DNA of 41,528 nt. Source: Lewinellaceae bacterium. Its GTDB lineage: Bacteria > Bacteroidota > Bacteroidia > Chitinophagales > Saprospiraceae. Position 1 is the first letter of the stretch, and each line of letters opens with the position of its first letter. The stretch lies in contig JAHEJC010000011.1 of NCBI GenBank assembly GCA_024639065.1, forward strand, positions 1 to 41,528, read 5' to 3'. The notes under the pieces were generated by a model, which made no database searches, had not been told where the DNA came from, and saw nothing but the letters and a program-made list of their open reading frames with translations. Both the position numbers and the translations under genes were made by a program. Shown here one piece after another: positions 32,020 through 41,528 of the stretch.

Positions 32020-35000
32020 ATGAATGTTGTAAAAGCCTGGAAAGAAAGTATAAATATTCCCACCTATGAAATAGGTGAGCCAGAAAAATACCCGGTATTT
32101 TTAGAAAAACGCGTTTATCAAGCTAGTAGTGGAGTCGTCTATCCACATCCTGTGGTAGAGCAAATAAGCGACAAAAAAACGGACAAGGAATGGGAGGTAA
32201 TCTTTATCGAGAACGCTTTCATCAAGATTATGGTGCTACCAGCACTGGGAGGTAGGATACAGATGGCCTATGATAAGTTAAGAAAACGGCATTTTGTCTA
32301 TTACAACCAAGTTATCAAACCGGCTTTAGTAGGCCTGACCGGACCTTGGATTTCCGGAGGTATTGAATTCAACTGGCCACAGCACCATCGACCGAGTACT
32401 TATAATCCTGTCGATTATTGTATCGAAGAAAACCAGGATGGTAGCAAGACCGTTTGGGTGAGTGAAGTGGAACGCATGTTCCGAACCAAAGGGATGGCTG
32501 GTTTTACTCTTTATCCTGACAAAGCTTACCTTGAAATAAAGGTACATTTATATAATCGCACACCCCATCCGCAGACATTTTTGTGGTGGGCGAATCCGGC
32601 GGTTGCTGTAGATGATCATTATCAGTCCGTCTTCCCCCCAGATGTAAATGCGGTTTTTGACCACGGAAAAAGAGATGTTTCGGAATTTCCAATTGCCAAG
32701 GGCGAGTATTATAAAGTGAATTACGCTCCTGGAACTGATATTTCTCGATATAAGAATATTCCAGTTCCTACCTCATATATGGCGATTAATTCTAAATATG
32801 ATTTTGTGGGTGGATATGAAAACGATACCAAAGGAGGACTTCTGCATGTAGCTGATCATCATATTTCCCCAGGTAAAAAGCAATGGACCTGGGGCAATGG
32901 AGATTTCGGAAAAGCCTGGGATAGGAATTTAACCGATGAAGACGGCCCTTACATTGAACTGATGTGCGGTGTATATACGGATAATCAACCCGATTTTTCA
33001 TGGATGCATCCATACGAAGAAAAAAGCTTTAAACAATACTTCATGCCTTATTATAATGTGGGTGTAGTTAAAAATGCAACTAAGGAGGCATTGATAAATC
33101 TGGAATTGGAGAATGATCAGGCTACAGTTAAAATCCATGTTACCTCCTTATACCCGAATTGTAGGCTACTCTTATTAAATGGGAAAAAAATGATTTTCGA
33201 ACAAAAGGTAAGTCTCAGCCCTCAGGAGGGATTTGAAAAAACCGTTTTCGTTGAGAATGCTGTTTACGAAGACCTTACGGCCACCTTGAAAGATGTTAAT
33301 GGAAATATTCTTATTTCTTGGTCCCCCGAAAATTATACAGACCAAGAAATCCCTGAACCGGCCAGAGCAGCCAAACAACCGGAAGAGATAGAAACCGTGG
33401 AGCAACTTTATCTCCGTGGATTACATCTCGAACAGTACCGTCATGCTACTTATGATCCCGTTGCTTATTATTTAGAAGCTCTTTCTCGTGATCCCCAAGA
33501 TGTTAGAAATAACAATGCCATGGGATTGTGGTATTTAAGAAAAGGAATATTCGATGAAGCTATTTCTTATTTTGATATGGCTATAGAAACACTCACCCAG
33601 CATAACTCAAATCCATATGATGGTGAACCTTTTTTTTACAAGGGATTAACGCTAAAATACATTGGTAAATGGCAGGAGGCTTACGAAGCATTTTTTAAGG
33701 CCTGCTGGAATGGTTCATGGCAAGACCCAGGATATTTTCATCTAGCACAAATTGATTGTTCTCAGAAAAAATATGAGCAGGCCATTGCACTGATTGATCA
33801 ATCTCTTTTGAGAAACTGGCATAATCATAAAGCCAGACATTTGAAAATATCTTTGCTCCGCAAAGCGAACCGTCTCGATCAAGCTATGAAGTTAATTGGA
33901 GAATCTATCCAAATCGACCTGTTCAATTTTGGAGCTTTGTATGAAAAATATCTGTTGTCCAAAAAGTCAGAAGATCTAAATTACTTAAAAAACCTGTTGA
34001 GGGAGAATCCACATAATTATATTGAATTCTCTTTAGACTATGCCCAGGCAGGCCTTTATGAAGAAGCAATAAGTCTATTAGAGGTTTATGCAGATGGGAA
34101 AGATCAGCTTTACCCTATGGTTGCTTATTTTCTGGGGTATTTTCATCAACAAGTAGAAAACGAATCAGCTGCGAAAATATGGTTCAAAAAGGCCCAGAAA
34201 ATGCCAATGGACTATTGCTTTCCCAATCGAGTTGAAGAGGTAATTGTACTCAAAGCTGCCATGGATTTCAATAAGGATGATGCCTCTGCCGCCTATTATT
34301 TGGGCAATTTCTGGTATGCGGTCAGGCAATATGAAAATGCCAGAATATGTTGGGAAATGGCCATTAGGAATGATGGAACTAACCCGATCTGCTATAGAAA
34401 TTTAGGCTTGTTGTACTATAATAAAATGGATCAAAAAGCGCTGGCCAAAGAATTCATGGAGCATGCCTTTACTTTAGATAAAGACAGTGCGCGATTGTTG
34501 ATGGAATTGGATCAGCTTTACAAAAAGATGAACGCTCCGGTGGATCAAAGACTCCAACTACTTGAAGATAAGCTGTACTTAACTGAATCCCGCGATGATC
34601 TATATTTAGAACGAATAGCATTATTTAATCACCAGGGAAAATTTGAAAAAGCCTTAGGTTTGATGGAAAATCATGTATTCCATCCATGGGAAGGAGGTGA
34701 GGGCAAGGTTCCATTTCAGCACATAAGCATTCATATTGAACTTGCCAAAAAGCATTTATATAGCGGGGAATATCAATCTGCGATCGATCATCTGGAAGCT
34801 GCGCAAGACTATCCACCTAATTTAGGTGAAGGCAAATTATTTGGCGCCCAGGAGAATGATCTATTTTATTGGTTAGGTTGTGCCTATTCAGGACTGAAAA
34901 ATAAAAAAATGGCTAAAGCTTATTGGGAAAAGGCTTCTGAAGGGCTGAGTGACCCAAGCCCCGCAATATTTTACAACGATCAACAGCCAGATAAGATTTT

Positions 35001-35352
35001 CTACCAAGGGCTTGCCTTGTTGAAATTAGGAAAAATGGAAGATGCCAATCATCGTTTCAACAATCTTATCACATACGGAAATGAGCATATGAATGATATG
35101 GTCAAAATAGATTATTTCGCTATTTCTTTACCCGATCTTTTGATATGGGAAGAAGACCTGAATATCAGGAACAGGATTCATTGCCATTATCTTATCGGTT
35201 TAGGCGAACTTGGGCTTAAGAATTTGCAAGCATCTCGTCAAGCCTTTCGCGAAGTCTTGAAGCACGACCTTTATCACTTTTCAGCCCACTTGCATTTGGA
35301 CATGGTCAATGAAAGCGGTTGGAAAAAATCTAATTCTGCATTATCAACATAA
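32020..35352 (+). CDS. DUF5107-TPR protein, cytoplasmic
   Basis: The 1110-residue protein has no signal peptide. The N-terminal ~450 residues look like a DUF5107 beta-sandwich related to carbohydrate-active 'supersandwich' folds: FIENAFIKIMVLPALGGRIQMAYDKL, GPWISGGIEFNWPQHHRPSTYNPV, FLWWANPAVAVDDHYQSVFPPD and KQWTWGNGDFGKAWDRNLTDEDGPYIELMCG. Conserved acids (E in GGIEFNWP, D/E in DEDGPYIEL) and His residues could form an active site. From about 455 to the end the protein is built of TPR-like helix pairs (DPQDVRNNNAMGLWYLRKGIFDEAISYFDMAI, DGTNPICYRNLGLLYYNKMD). The gene lies between a sugar porter and a GH2-SGNH enzyme (15 bp downstream), which suggests a role in handling the imported sugar. 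The reaction is not known to me. Confidence 0.85.
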   Translation: MNVVKAWKESINIPTYEIGEPEKYPVFLEKRVYQASSGVVYPHPVVEQISDKKTDKEWEVIFIENAFIKIMVLPALGGRIQMAYDKLRKRHFVYYNQVIKPALVGLTGPWISGGIEFNWPQHHRPSTYNPVDYCIEENQDGSKTVWVSEVERMFRTKGMAGFTLYPDKAYLEIKVHLYNRTPHPQTFLWWANPAVAVDDHYQSVFPPDVNAVFDHGKRDVSEFPIAKGEYYKVNYAPGTDISRYKNIPVPTSYMAINSKYDFVGGYENDTKGGLLHVADHHISPGKKQWTWGNGDFGKAWDRNLTDEDGPYIELMCGVYTDNQPDFSWMHPYEEKSFKQYFMPYYNVGVVKNATKEALINLELENDQATVKIHVTSLYPNCRLLLLNGKKMIFEQKVSLSPQEGFEKTVFVENAVYEDLTATLKDVNGNILISWSPENYTDQEIPEPARAAKQPEEIETVEQLYLRGLHLEQYRHATYDPVAYYLEALSRDPQDVRNNNAMGLWYLRKGIFDEAISYFDMAIETLTQHNSNPYDGEPFFYKGLTLKYIGKWQEAYEAFFKACWNGSWQDPGYFHLAQIDCSQKKYEQAIALIDQSLLRNWHNHKARHLKISLLRKANRLDQAMKLIGESIQIDLFNFGALYEKYLLSKKSEDLNYLKNLLRENPHNYIEFSLDYAQAGLYEEAISLLEVYADGKDQLYPMVAYFLGYFHQQVENESAAKIWFKKAQKMPMDYCFPNRVEEVIVLKAAMDFNKDDASAAYYLGNFWYAVRQYENARICWEMAIRNDGTNPICYRNLGLLYYNKMDQKALAKEFMEHAFTLDKDSARLLMELDQLYKKMNAPVDQRLQLLEDKLYLTESRDDLYLERIALFNHQGKFEKALGLMENHVFHPWEGGEGKVPFQHISIHIELAKKHLYSGEYQSAIDHLEAAQDYPPNLGEGKLFGAQENDLFYWLGCAYSGLKNKKMAKAYWEKASEGLSDPSPAIFYNDQQPDKIFYQGLALLKLGKMEDANHRFNNLITYGNEHMNDMVKIDYFAISLPDLLIWEEDLNIRNRIHCHYLIGLGELGLKNLQASRQAFREVLKHDLYHFSAHLHLDMVNESGWKKSNSALST

Positions 35353-35367
35353 AGTTTTGTTAATCCA

Positions 35368-38300
35368 ATGGATAGAACTAAAATAATTAGTCACCCTCTT
35401 TTTCTATTTACCGTGATTCTATCTGTTTTCTGCTGGGGCTGTGTACAGGCTCAATATAAAATATCATTGGCCGGTGAATGGACAGTAAAATTGGATTCCC
35501 TAGATGCAGGGGAAGCTGAACAATGGCAATTTGATAATCTAGCAGGTACACTTATCGAGTTACCAGCCACCTTAGACGATTTGGGGATCGGTTATCCAAG
35601 CACCTTGAAACCTGCATTGAATAATAATGTTTTGTCAAGTCTAAGCCGGAAACGGGAGTATTACGGAAAAGCATGGTACCAGAAAACCATTTCCATTCCA
35701 GATAATTGGGCGGACAAAGAAATACACCTAAAAATCGAAAGAGTATTATGGCAGTCAAAAGTTTATATTAACGAAAAATTTGCAGGGAGCAGAGAAAGCC
35801 TGATTGGTAGTCATGACTATAATCTTACTGAATTACTTAATCCCGGAGATCATCAGATTACGATAGTCATCGATAATTCAAATAGATATCCATTTATTAA
35901 CGTTTTAGGAAATCGCTATCCTGATGATGAGGACAAAGAAATGGCTCATGCTTACACCAATCATACCCAGATCAAGTGGAATGGAATGCTTGGTGAAATT
36001 TCATTAACAGCAAAGAATGAAAATATTCCGTCAGATCTGCAAATCTTTCCAAATCTTAATACCAAAACAATTGAAATTCAGTTCACTCAGGATCATCCGC
36101 AAACAAAAAGCATAGAATTTCAACTATTGGAAAAGGGTAAGGTATTACATGCTCAAAGAATCGATAACGCAAAAGCGAATGAGGAGCATGTTACTTTTCA
36201 GATTGACCAGCCTGAAAATCTAGAAAACTGGGATGAGTTCAATCCTGTGGTTTATGAAGCACGGCTAATAATTGGAAAAGACACCATCCGTTCTGATTTT
36301 GGTAATCGAAAAATTTCTTATCGACATGGGCAGTTACTAATCAATGGACATCGAATTTATTTAAGAGGAAATTTGGAATGCGTTATATTTCCCTTGAGGG
36401 GAACTCCGCCGATGGAAAAAGAAGGTTGGCAAAAAATATTTAGACAAGCAAAAAATTATGGCTTTAATCACATTCGTTTTCATTCTTGGTGCCCACCAAA
36501 ATCCGCTTTCCAAGTTGCTGATGAAATGGGTGTTTACCTTCAGGTCGAATTACCACATTGGAGTTTAAAGGTGGGTGAAGATGAAGAAACTATAGAATTT
36601 CTTAATAGTGAAGCCGATAAGATTTTAAAAGATTATGGCAATCATCCCTCATTTGTTTTAATGTCTATGGGAAATGAATTGCAGGGAGACATCAATGCTT
36701 TAAATGAAATGGTAGCCAAATTAAAATCGCAGGATAATCGTCACTTATATACAACCACTACTTTTTCATTTCAAGAACCAACGGGCTTAAGACCAGAACC
36801 GGAAGATGAATTTTTTGTAACTCAAAGGACAGAGAAAGGCTGGATTCGCGGACAAGGAATATTTAATGATAAGACCCCTCGTTTTGATGAGGATTATTCG
36901 CAAAATATAGACCATATTGATCTTCCATTGGTCTCTCATGAAATAGGGCAATATTCAGTGTATCCTGATCTTTCCGAAATCCCCAAATATACCGGAGTAC
37001 TTGAACCATTAAATTTTATTGCTATTAAAAATGATTTGCAAAATAAAGGCCTATTGGACCTTGCAGACGATTTTACAAATGCGTCTGGCAAGCTTGCTGC
37101 GATACTGTATAAAGAAGAAATTGAAAGAGCCCTGAAAACACCTGGATTTGATGGTTTCCAGTTGCTGCAGTTGCAGGATTTTCCAGGTCAAGGAACAGCG
37201 CTCGTTGGTTTACTAAATGCATTTTGGGAAACTAAAGGAATAATATCGGGTAAAGCATTCAAGCAATTCAATTCAGAAGTTGTTCCATTAATTCGATTCA
37301 AAAAAGCAGTTTACTCATCTGGTGAATATTTTAGAGCGAAGGTGGAAATCGCCAATTTTTACAAGGATTTTAAGGATAAGAAAGTAATTTGGTTGATTAA
37401 AGATGGTAAGGGAGCCGTCTTGAAAAAAGATTCTGTTTTGGTGAATCTTCCTATTGGGAACAATACAGAAATTGCGTCTATTGATCTACTACTTCAAGTG
37501 GAAAAAGCGGATCAATTGGAAGTGACCGTAATAATCGAAGATACGGATTATAAGAATTCATGGTCCATCTGGGTTTATCCCAAATTGCCAATTGTAGAGC
37601 CAGAAGGGATACTTATAACCACCTCTTTTGAAGAGGCTAACCAGGCGCTGGAGAAAGGAAAAAAGGTCTTGTTAAATCCCAATATTGATGAAATTTCGGG
37701 AGTCAAGGGTAGATTTGTTCCGGTTTTCTGGAGTCCGGTCCATTTTCCTGATCAACCAGGCACGATGGGTTTATTGATAGACAAGGAACATTTAGCGCTG
37801 AAAGATTTTCCCACTTCAAAACATGCTGAATGGAATTGGTGGGATTTATGTATTCATTCAAAATCAGTCATTCTGGATGGTACAGGGATTACGCCTATTG
37901 TCAGGGTGATTGATAATTTTGTAACTAATCGCCGTCTTGCCAATGTTTTTGAAGCCAAAGTAAGCAAGGGATCTTTGTTATTTACGAGTATAGATCTTCA
38001 AAATAATTTGGAGAAAAGGCCGGTTGCCAAACAACTTCTTTTCAGTTTACTTAAGTATATGTCGTCCAATTCTTTCCATCCCTCAAATGAAATGTCGCTT
38101 GAGTTTTTAACGAAATTAAAGACCATCAAGAAGAAGGAATCAGCAGTCATTGGACCAGGAGTCGATTATTTAGCTGATTTCAAACAACAGTTAAATCTGA
38201 AATGGCCGAATAACAAAACAATGAATGTTGTGTTTCATGGGCATAGCGTTCCGGCAGGTTATTTTAAAACTCCCATGGTGAATACACTAGAGGCTTACCC

Positions 38301-38796
38301 TCATTTGTTTCTTCAGTTTCTCAAGAAAAACTATCGTAATGCTGTAATCAATTGCATCATCACAGCCATTGGAGGTGAGCAGTCTGAACAGGGAGTACAA
38401 CGTTTTAAGCAGGATGTACTTAACCTAAAACCAGATTTGCTTTTTATTGATTATGCCTTGAACGATCGGCGCATAGGACTTAAACGGGCTGAGGTTTCCT
38501 GGAGGTCAATGATTAATCAAGCGCTTGCTGCCGAAGTAAAAATTGTTCTTCTTACGCCTACACCTGATTTAAAAGAAAATATATTAAATGAAACTGCTAA
38601 TCTAGCGGGATATGCTGATATGATTCGTAGGCTTGGCAGCGAGTATCAAGTTCCAGTGGTGGATGTATACGACCAATTTAAGGCATTGAAAAGTTCCGGA
38701 ACTGATTTGTTAAAATATATGAGCCAGGAAAATCATCCCAATGAGTTGGGTCATCAAGTTGTTTTATCAGAAATTGTAAGTACGCTTTTTAACTAA
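35368..38796 (+). CDS. GH2-like glycosidase fused to a C-terminal SGNH/GDSL hydrolase domain
   Basis: The 1142-residue protein has a signal peptide (cleavage near VQA-QY, residue 28). A GH2 sugar-binding jelly roll (about 30-215, WYQKTISIPDNW...KVYINEKFAG) and Ig-like domain (about 220-320) precede a TIM barrel (about 321-640). Candidate catalytic glutamates are E437 in MSMGNELQGD (acid/base) and E525 in LVSHEIGQYS (nucleophile). After a linker domain, residues ~945-1142 form an SGNH hydrolase: FHGHSVPAG (S960), AIGGEQS, YALNDRR (N1032) and ENHPNELGH (H1123). The Asp three residues before the catalytic His, usual in this family, is Gln. The SGNH part could deacetylate the same glycan the GH2 part cuts. 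It is 15 bp after the DUF5107 gene and is a paralogue of the next gene, which is incomplete here. Substrate unknown. Confidence 0.85.
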   Translation: MDRTKIISHPLFLFTVILSVFCWGCVQAQYKISLAGEWTVKLDSLDAGEAEQWQFDNLAGTLIELPATLDDLGIGYPSTLKPALNNNVLSSLSRKREYYGKAWYQKTISIPDNWADKEIHLKIERVLWQSKVYINEKFAGSRESLIGSHDYNLTELLNPGDHQITIVIDNSNRYPFINVLGNRYPDDEDKEMAHAYTNHTQIKWNGMLGEISLTAKNENIPSDLQIFPNLNTKTIEIQFTQDHPQTKSIEFQLLEKGKVLHAQRIDNAKANEEHVTFQIDQPENLENWDEFNPVVYEARLIIGKDTIRSDFGNRKISYRHGQLLINGHRIYLRGNLECVIFPLRGTPPMEKEGWQKIFRQAKNYGFNHIRFHSWCPPKSAFQVADEMGVYLQVELPHWSLKVGEDEETIEFLNSEADKILKDYGNHPSFVLMSMGNELQGDINALNEMVAKLKSQDNRHLYTTTTFSFQEPTGLRPEPEDEFFVTQRTEKGWIRGQGIFNDKTPRFDEDYSQNIDHIDLPLVSHEIGQYSVYPDLSEIPKYTGVLEPLNFIAIKNDLQNKGLLDLADDFTNASGKLAAILYKEEIERALKTPGFDGFQLLQLQDFPGQGTALVGLLNAFWETKGIISGKAFKQFNSEVVPLIRFKKAVYSSGEYFRAKVEIANFYKDFKDKKVIWLIKDGKGAVLKKDSVLVNLPIGNNTEIASIDLLLQVEKADQLEVTVIIEDTDYKNSWSIWVYPKLPIVEPEGILITTSFEEANQALEKGKKVLLNPNIDEISGVKGRFVPVFWSPVHFPDQPGTMGLLIDKEHLALKDFPTSKHAEWNWWDLCIHSKSVILDGTGITPIVRVIDNFVTNRRLANVFEAKVSKGSLLFTSIDLQNNLEKRPVAKQLLFSLLKYMSSNSFHPSNEMSLEFLTKLKTIKKKESAVIGPGVDYLADFKQQLNLKWPNNKTMNVVFHGHSVPAGYFKTPMVNTLEAYPHLFLQFLKKNYRNAVINCIITAIGGEQSEQGVQRFKQDVLNLKPDLLFIDYALNDRRIGLKRAEVSWRSMINQALAAEVKIVLLTPTPDLKENILNETANLAGYADMIRRLGSEYQVPVVDVYDQFKALKSSGTDLLKYMSQENHPNELGHQVVLSEIVSTLFN

Positions 38797-38928
38797 TAAA
38801 AATGAGAAAAAAAGGGACCGGAAAAGGTAGAAGGGTAATAGCACTTACGGACATTTTTGCTATTTGCAGAATGGAGGTGAAGGAGTCCTTAAATCAACGA
38901 AATTGATCTCGCTATAAACGAAAAAATT

Positions 38929-41528
38929 ATGAGAAATTTCAGTTCATTTATAATGTTGAGAAAAATATGCTTTGCACTTACTATTGCTATTGCAATAGGG
39001 GGTTGTACTGGTCAATATGTGGAGCAAAACGAAATAAACCTGGCCGGTGTTTGGAAATTTAAAACAGATGAAACTGATGTTGGAATTAGCGCAAATTGGT
39101 TTGCAGAGGATTTGGCCGAAACAATCGAATTACCTGGTTCGATGACCATAAACGGCAAAGGGGATCCTGTTGGAGCCGATACCAAGTGGACTGGGAATAC
39201 CTGGCTGAACTATGACGAAGGTAAATCTTGGATGGATGATGATAATTATAGACCTTATTTGAGTGAAGAGGAGTTTTTATATCCGTTTTGGCTAATCGCA
39301 GATGATTATTACAACGGTGCTGCCTGGTATCAAAGAGAAGTTGATATTCCTGAAAATTGGGCGGGCAAAAACATTGAATTATTTTTGGAACGCTGCCATT
39401 GGGAAACTCAGGTTTGGATTAACGAACAATACCTGGGACTACAAAATGGCTTGGGTGTTCCACACCGTTATAATGTCAGTAAATTTCTTCCTCCCGGGAA
39501 AAGCAAAATTACTATTTGTGTAGATAACCGGATAAAGGATATTCACGTAGGTGACGATGCACATAGCGTAACCGATAATACCCAAAGTAACTGGAATGGC
39601 ATTGTTGGTGATATAAAATTAATTCGGAAAGATGCTCTTTCCATCGCCGATGTGAAAATTTTTCCCGATGTGAAAAATGAGCTTGTGAAGATTGAAGTAG
39701 AAATAAAAAATAGTACGTCGAGAGCGCTAACTGGGAAACTTAGAATTACGGCTAAAAGTACCTCTGTAGAATCGCCACAAAAAATTGCTGCGAGCGAGTC
39801 TACATTCACTATTGATCAAAGTACAGATACCATTTTTGTTGAATATCCAATGGGAGCAGATGTTCGTTTATGGGATGAGTTCAATCCTAATTTGTATGAA
39901 CTTAACGTCGAGCTAGTTTCCGGCTCAACTAAGGATGAACATCGTGAAAAGTTTGGAATGCGCGATTTCCACGTTGAAGGCAAAAGTTTTGTAAATAATG
40001 GACGTCCAGTATTTCTCCGGGGTACGCTTGAATGTGCTATTTTCCCTAAAACAGGATTTCCTCCAACAGATGTGGAAGCCTGGGAACGGATAATAAAAGT
40101 CTGTAAGCAACATGGATTAAATCATATTCGCTTTCATTCGTGGTGTCCTCCAAAAGCTGCTTTTGAAGCAGCTGACAAGTTAGGTTTTTACTATCAGGTT
40201 GAAGCTTCGGCATGGGCAGCAGTTGGAGATGGAGAGCCCATTGATGAATGGATTTACAAGGAAAGTAAGGCTATTGTTGATGCCTATGGGAATCACCCAT
40301 CATTTATTTTGATGGCTTATGGAAATGAGCCAGGTGGAAAAAATCATGTGCCTTATTTGACTGAATTTGTTAATTATTGGAAGCAAAAGGATTCTCGCAG
40401 GCTTTATACAGCCGGTGCGGGGTGGCCAATTATTCCAGAGAATGAATTTCATAGCACGCATCGCGGAACCAGGATTCAAGGCTGGGGTCAAGGTTTGAAT
40501 AGTATTATCAATAGCCAACCTCCACGAAGCGATTATGACTGGAGAGAAAATATAAAAAATTTAGGAGCACCAATGGTAAGTCATGAAATAGGACAATGGT
40601 GTGTTTATCCAAACTTTAATGAAATTCAAAAATACGATGGAGTGCTAAAGCCCAAAAATTTTGAAATCTTCAGACGTAGTCTTGAAGCACATGGGATGCT
40701 TCCTTTAGCAGATAGCTTTTTGAAGGCATCGGGCAAATTACAGGCCTTGTGTTACAAAGCTGATGTTGAAGCTGCTCTAAGAACTCCGGGATATGGAGGT
40801 TTCCAATTGTTAGACCTGCATGATTTTCCCGGACAAGGCACCGCTTTGGTCGGTGTGCTTGACCCTTTTTGGGATGAAAAAGGATATATATCGCCAGAAG
40901 AATTTAGTAGCTTTTGCAGTGAAACGGTTCCGCTGGCACGTTTTAAAAAGCGAATTTTTACCGATAAGGAAAAAATTGAAGTGGAGGTGGAAGTTGCCCA
41001 TTACGGACCAAAAGAGTTGGAATCAATTGTTCCAAGTTGGAAGATGGTAGATATAGATAGTCAAATTATTCGTAAGGGCGAATTGACCGAGACGGACCTG
41101 CCCTGGGGAAATTGTTTTAAACTGGGAAGTATTAGTGAATCCATATCTGCAGAAAAGGCTGCAAAATATCAATTGCAAATTGAAGTAGCAGGTAATGTCA
41201 ATTATTGGGATTTCTGGGTATACCCTTCGCAACTTCCCACAACAGGTGAAGATATTCTGGTAGTAAATAAACTGAGCAATGCAGCAATTGAAGCTTTGAA
41301 CCAAGGTCAAAAAGTATTGCTATCTATTGAAAAAGGTACTATAAAAGATGAAATGGGGGGAGACATCGGGATTGGTTTTTCAAGTATTTTTTGGAACACA
41401 GCCTGGACGAACGGTCAAAAACCACACACCCTTGGACTTTTATGTGACCCACAACATCCAGCACTGGCTAATTTTCCAACAGAAGACCATTCAAACTGGC
41501 AATGGTGGGATGCCATGAGTCACTCCAA
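38929..41528 (+). CDS. GH2-like glycosidase lipoprotein, 3' end beyond the window
   Basis: An open frame from the ATG at 38929 runs without a stop to the window end (866 codons). A lipoprotein signal ends at IAIGGC (Cys 26). GH2 sugar-binding (AAWYQREVDIPENWAGK) and Ig-like domains lead into a TIM barrel with LRGTLECAIFP, LNHIRFHSWCPPKAAFEAAD, acid/base candidate E467 (LMAYGNEPGG) and nucleophile candidate E553 (MVSHEIGQWC). It is clearly a paralogue of the preceding gene, sharing the LEC-x-IFP, NHIRFHSWCPPK and SHEIGQ blocks. That gene has a secretory signal and a C-terminal SGNH domain; whether this one does lies outside the window. The spacer of 132 bp holds no gene. As an outer-membrane or periplasmic lipoprotein it would act before the sugar porter. 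Confidence 0.88.
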   Translation, partial: MRNFSSFIMLRKICFALTIAIAIGGCTGQYVEQNEINLAGVWKFKTDETDVGISANWFAEDLAETIELPGSMTINGKGDPVGADTKWTGNTWLNYDEGKSWMDDDNYRPYLSEEEFLYPFWLIADDYYNGAAWYQREVDIPENWAGKNIELFLERCHWETQVWINEQYLGLQNGLGVPHRYNVSKFLPPGKSKITICVDNRIKDIHVGDDAHSVTDNTQSNWNGIVGDIKLIRKDALSIADVKIFPDVKNELVKIEVEIKNSTSRALTGKLRITAKSTSVESPQKIAASESTFTIDQSTDTIFVEYPMGADVRLWDEFNPNLYELNVELVSGSTKDEHREKFGMRDFHVEGKSFVNNGRPVFLRGTLECAIFPKTGFPPTDVEAWERIIKVCKQHGLNHIRFHSWCPPKAAFEAADKLGFYYQVEASAWAAVGDGEPIDEWIYKESKAIVDAYGNHPSFILMAYGNEPGGKNHVPYLTEFVNYWKQKDSRRLYTAGAGWPIIPENEFHSTHRGTRIQGWGQGLNSIINSQPPRSDYDWRENIKNLGAPMVSHEIGQWCVYPNFNEIQKYDGVLKPKNFEIFRRSLEAHGMLPLADSFLKASGKLQALCYKADVEAALRTPGYGGFQLLDLHDFPGQGTALVGVLDPFWDEKGYISPEEFSSFCSETVPLARFKKRIFTDKEKIEVEVEVAHYGPKELESIVPSWKMVDIDSQIIRKGELTETDLPWGNCFKLGSISESISAEKAAKYQLQIEVAGNVNYWDFWVYPSQLPTTGEDILVVNKLSNAAIEALNQGQKVLLSIEKGTIKDEMGGDIGIGFSSIFWNTAWTNGQKPHTLGLLCDPQHPALANFPTEDHSNWQWWDAMSHS

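Noticed and set aside
38801-38905. 34-codon frame (MRKKGTGKGRR...) between the two GH2-like genes
   Set aside because: Short, basic, no recognisable feature; more likely spacer DNA than a gene.

Overview
The window is chromosomal DNA of a member of the Bacteroidota, probably a free-living polysaccharide degrader of the Saprospiria/Cytophagia/Flavobacteriia type. Evidence: a SusC/SusD pair, three proteins with type IX secretion (T9SS) C-terminal sorting domains, AT-rich intergenic DNA, and at least one good Bacteroidota-type -33/-7 promoter (TTG, 18 bp, TATCTTTG). I found no rRNA, tRNA, CRISPR array or prophage.

Layout. 1-752: tail of a CPBP membrane protease and a small lipoprotein. 766-9481: a compact polysaccharide-utilisation locus. 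On the minus strand it runs susC, susD, GH53 endo-galactanase; a T9SS-exported protein made of five SusE/SusF-like modules diverges from susC. The SusD carries two of the same modules inside its own fold. 9595-12808: a tight three-gene cassette (class I aminotransferase, APH-fold kinase, HAD-IIA phosphatase); each enzyme departs from its family at a well-known active-site position. 12844-22688: housekeeping or accessory genes, namely an Asp-box propeller protein, an SLC13 transporter, a secreted metzincin protease, an amidohydrolase with membrane segments, and a T9SS propeller-like protein.

22750-24404: a REP-associated tyrosine transposase (RAYT) flanked on both sides by arrays of two alternating hairpin types, ending 24 bp from the stop of a decayed susD gene. 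24565-26754: a DoxX membrane protein and a Tat-exported Gfo/Idh/MocA oxidoreductase. 26755-27959: 1.2 kb of gene-free DNA holding a 64-bp direct repeat, a hairpin/pseudoknot element and a ~142-bp tandem repeat. 27960-30260: an unrecognised secreted protein and a wrecked serine-hydrolase gene.

30461-41528: a sugar catabolic operon-like run, all on the plus strand: sugar porter, cytoplasmic DUF5107-TPR protein, a GH2-like enzyme fused to an SGNH esterase domain, and a GH2-like lipoprotein paralogue cut by the window end. The likely logic is that extracytoplasmic GH2 enzymes release a sugar, the porter imports it, and the DUF5107 protein acts on it inside the cell. The GH53 locus is predicted to handle beta-1,4-galactan. 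Substrates for the rest are not determined by the sequence.
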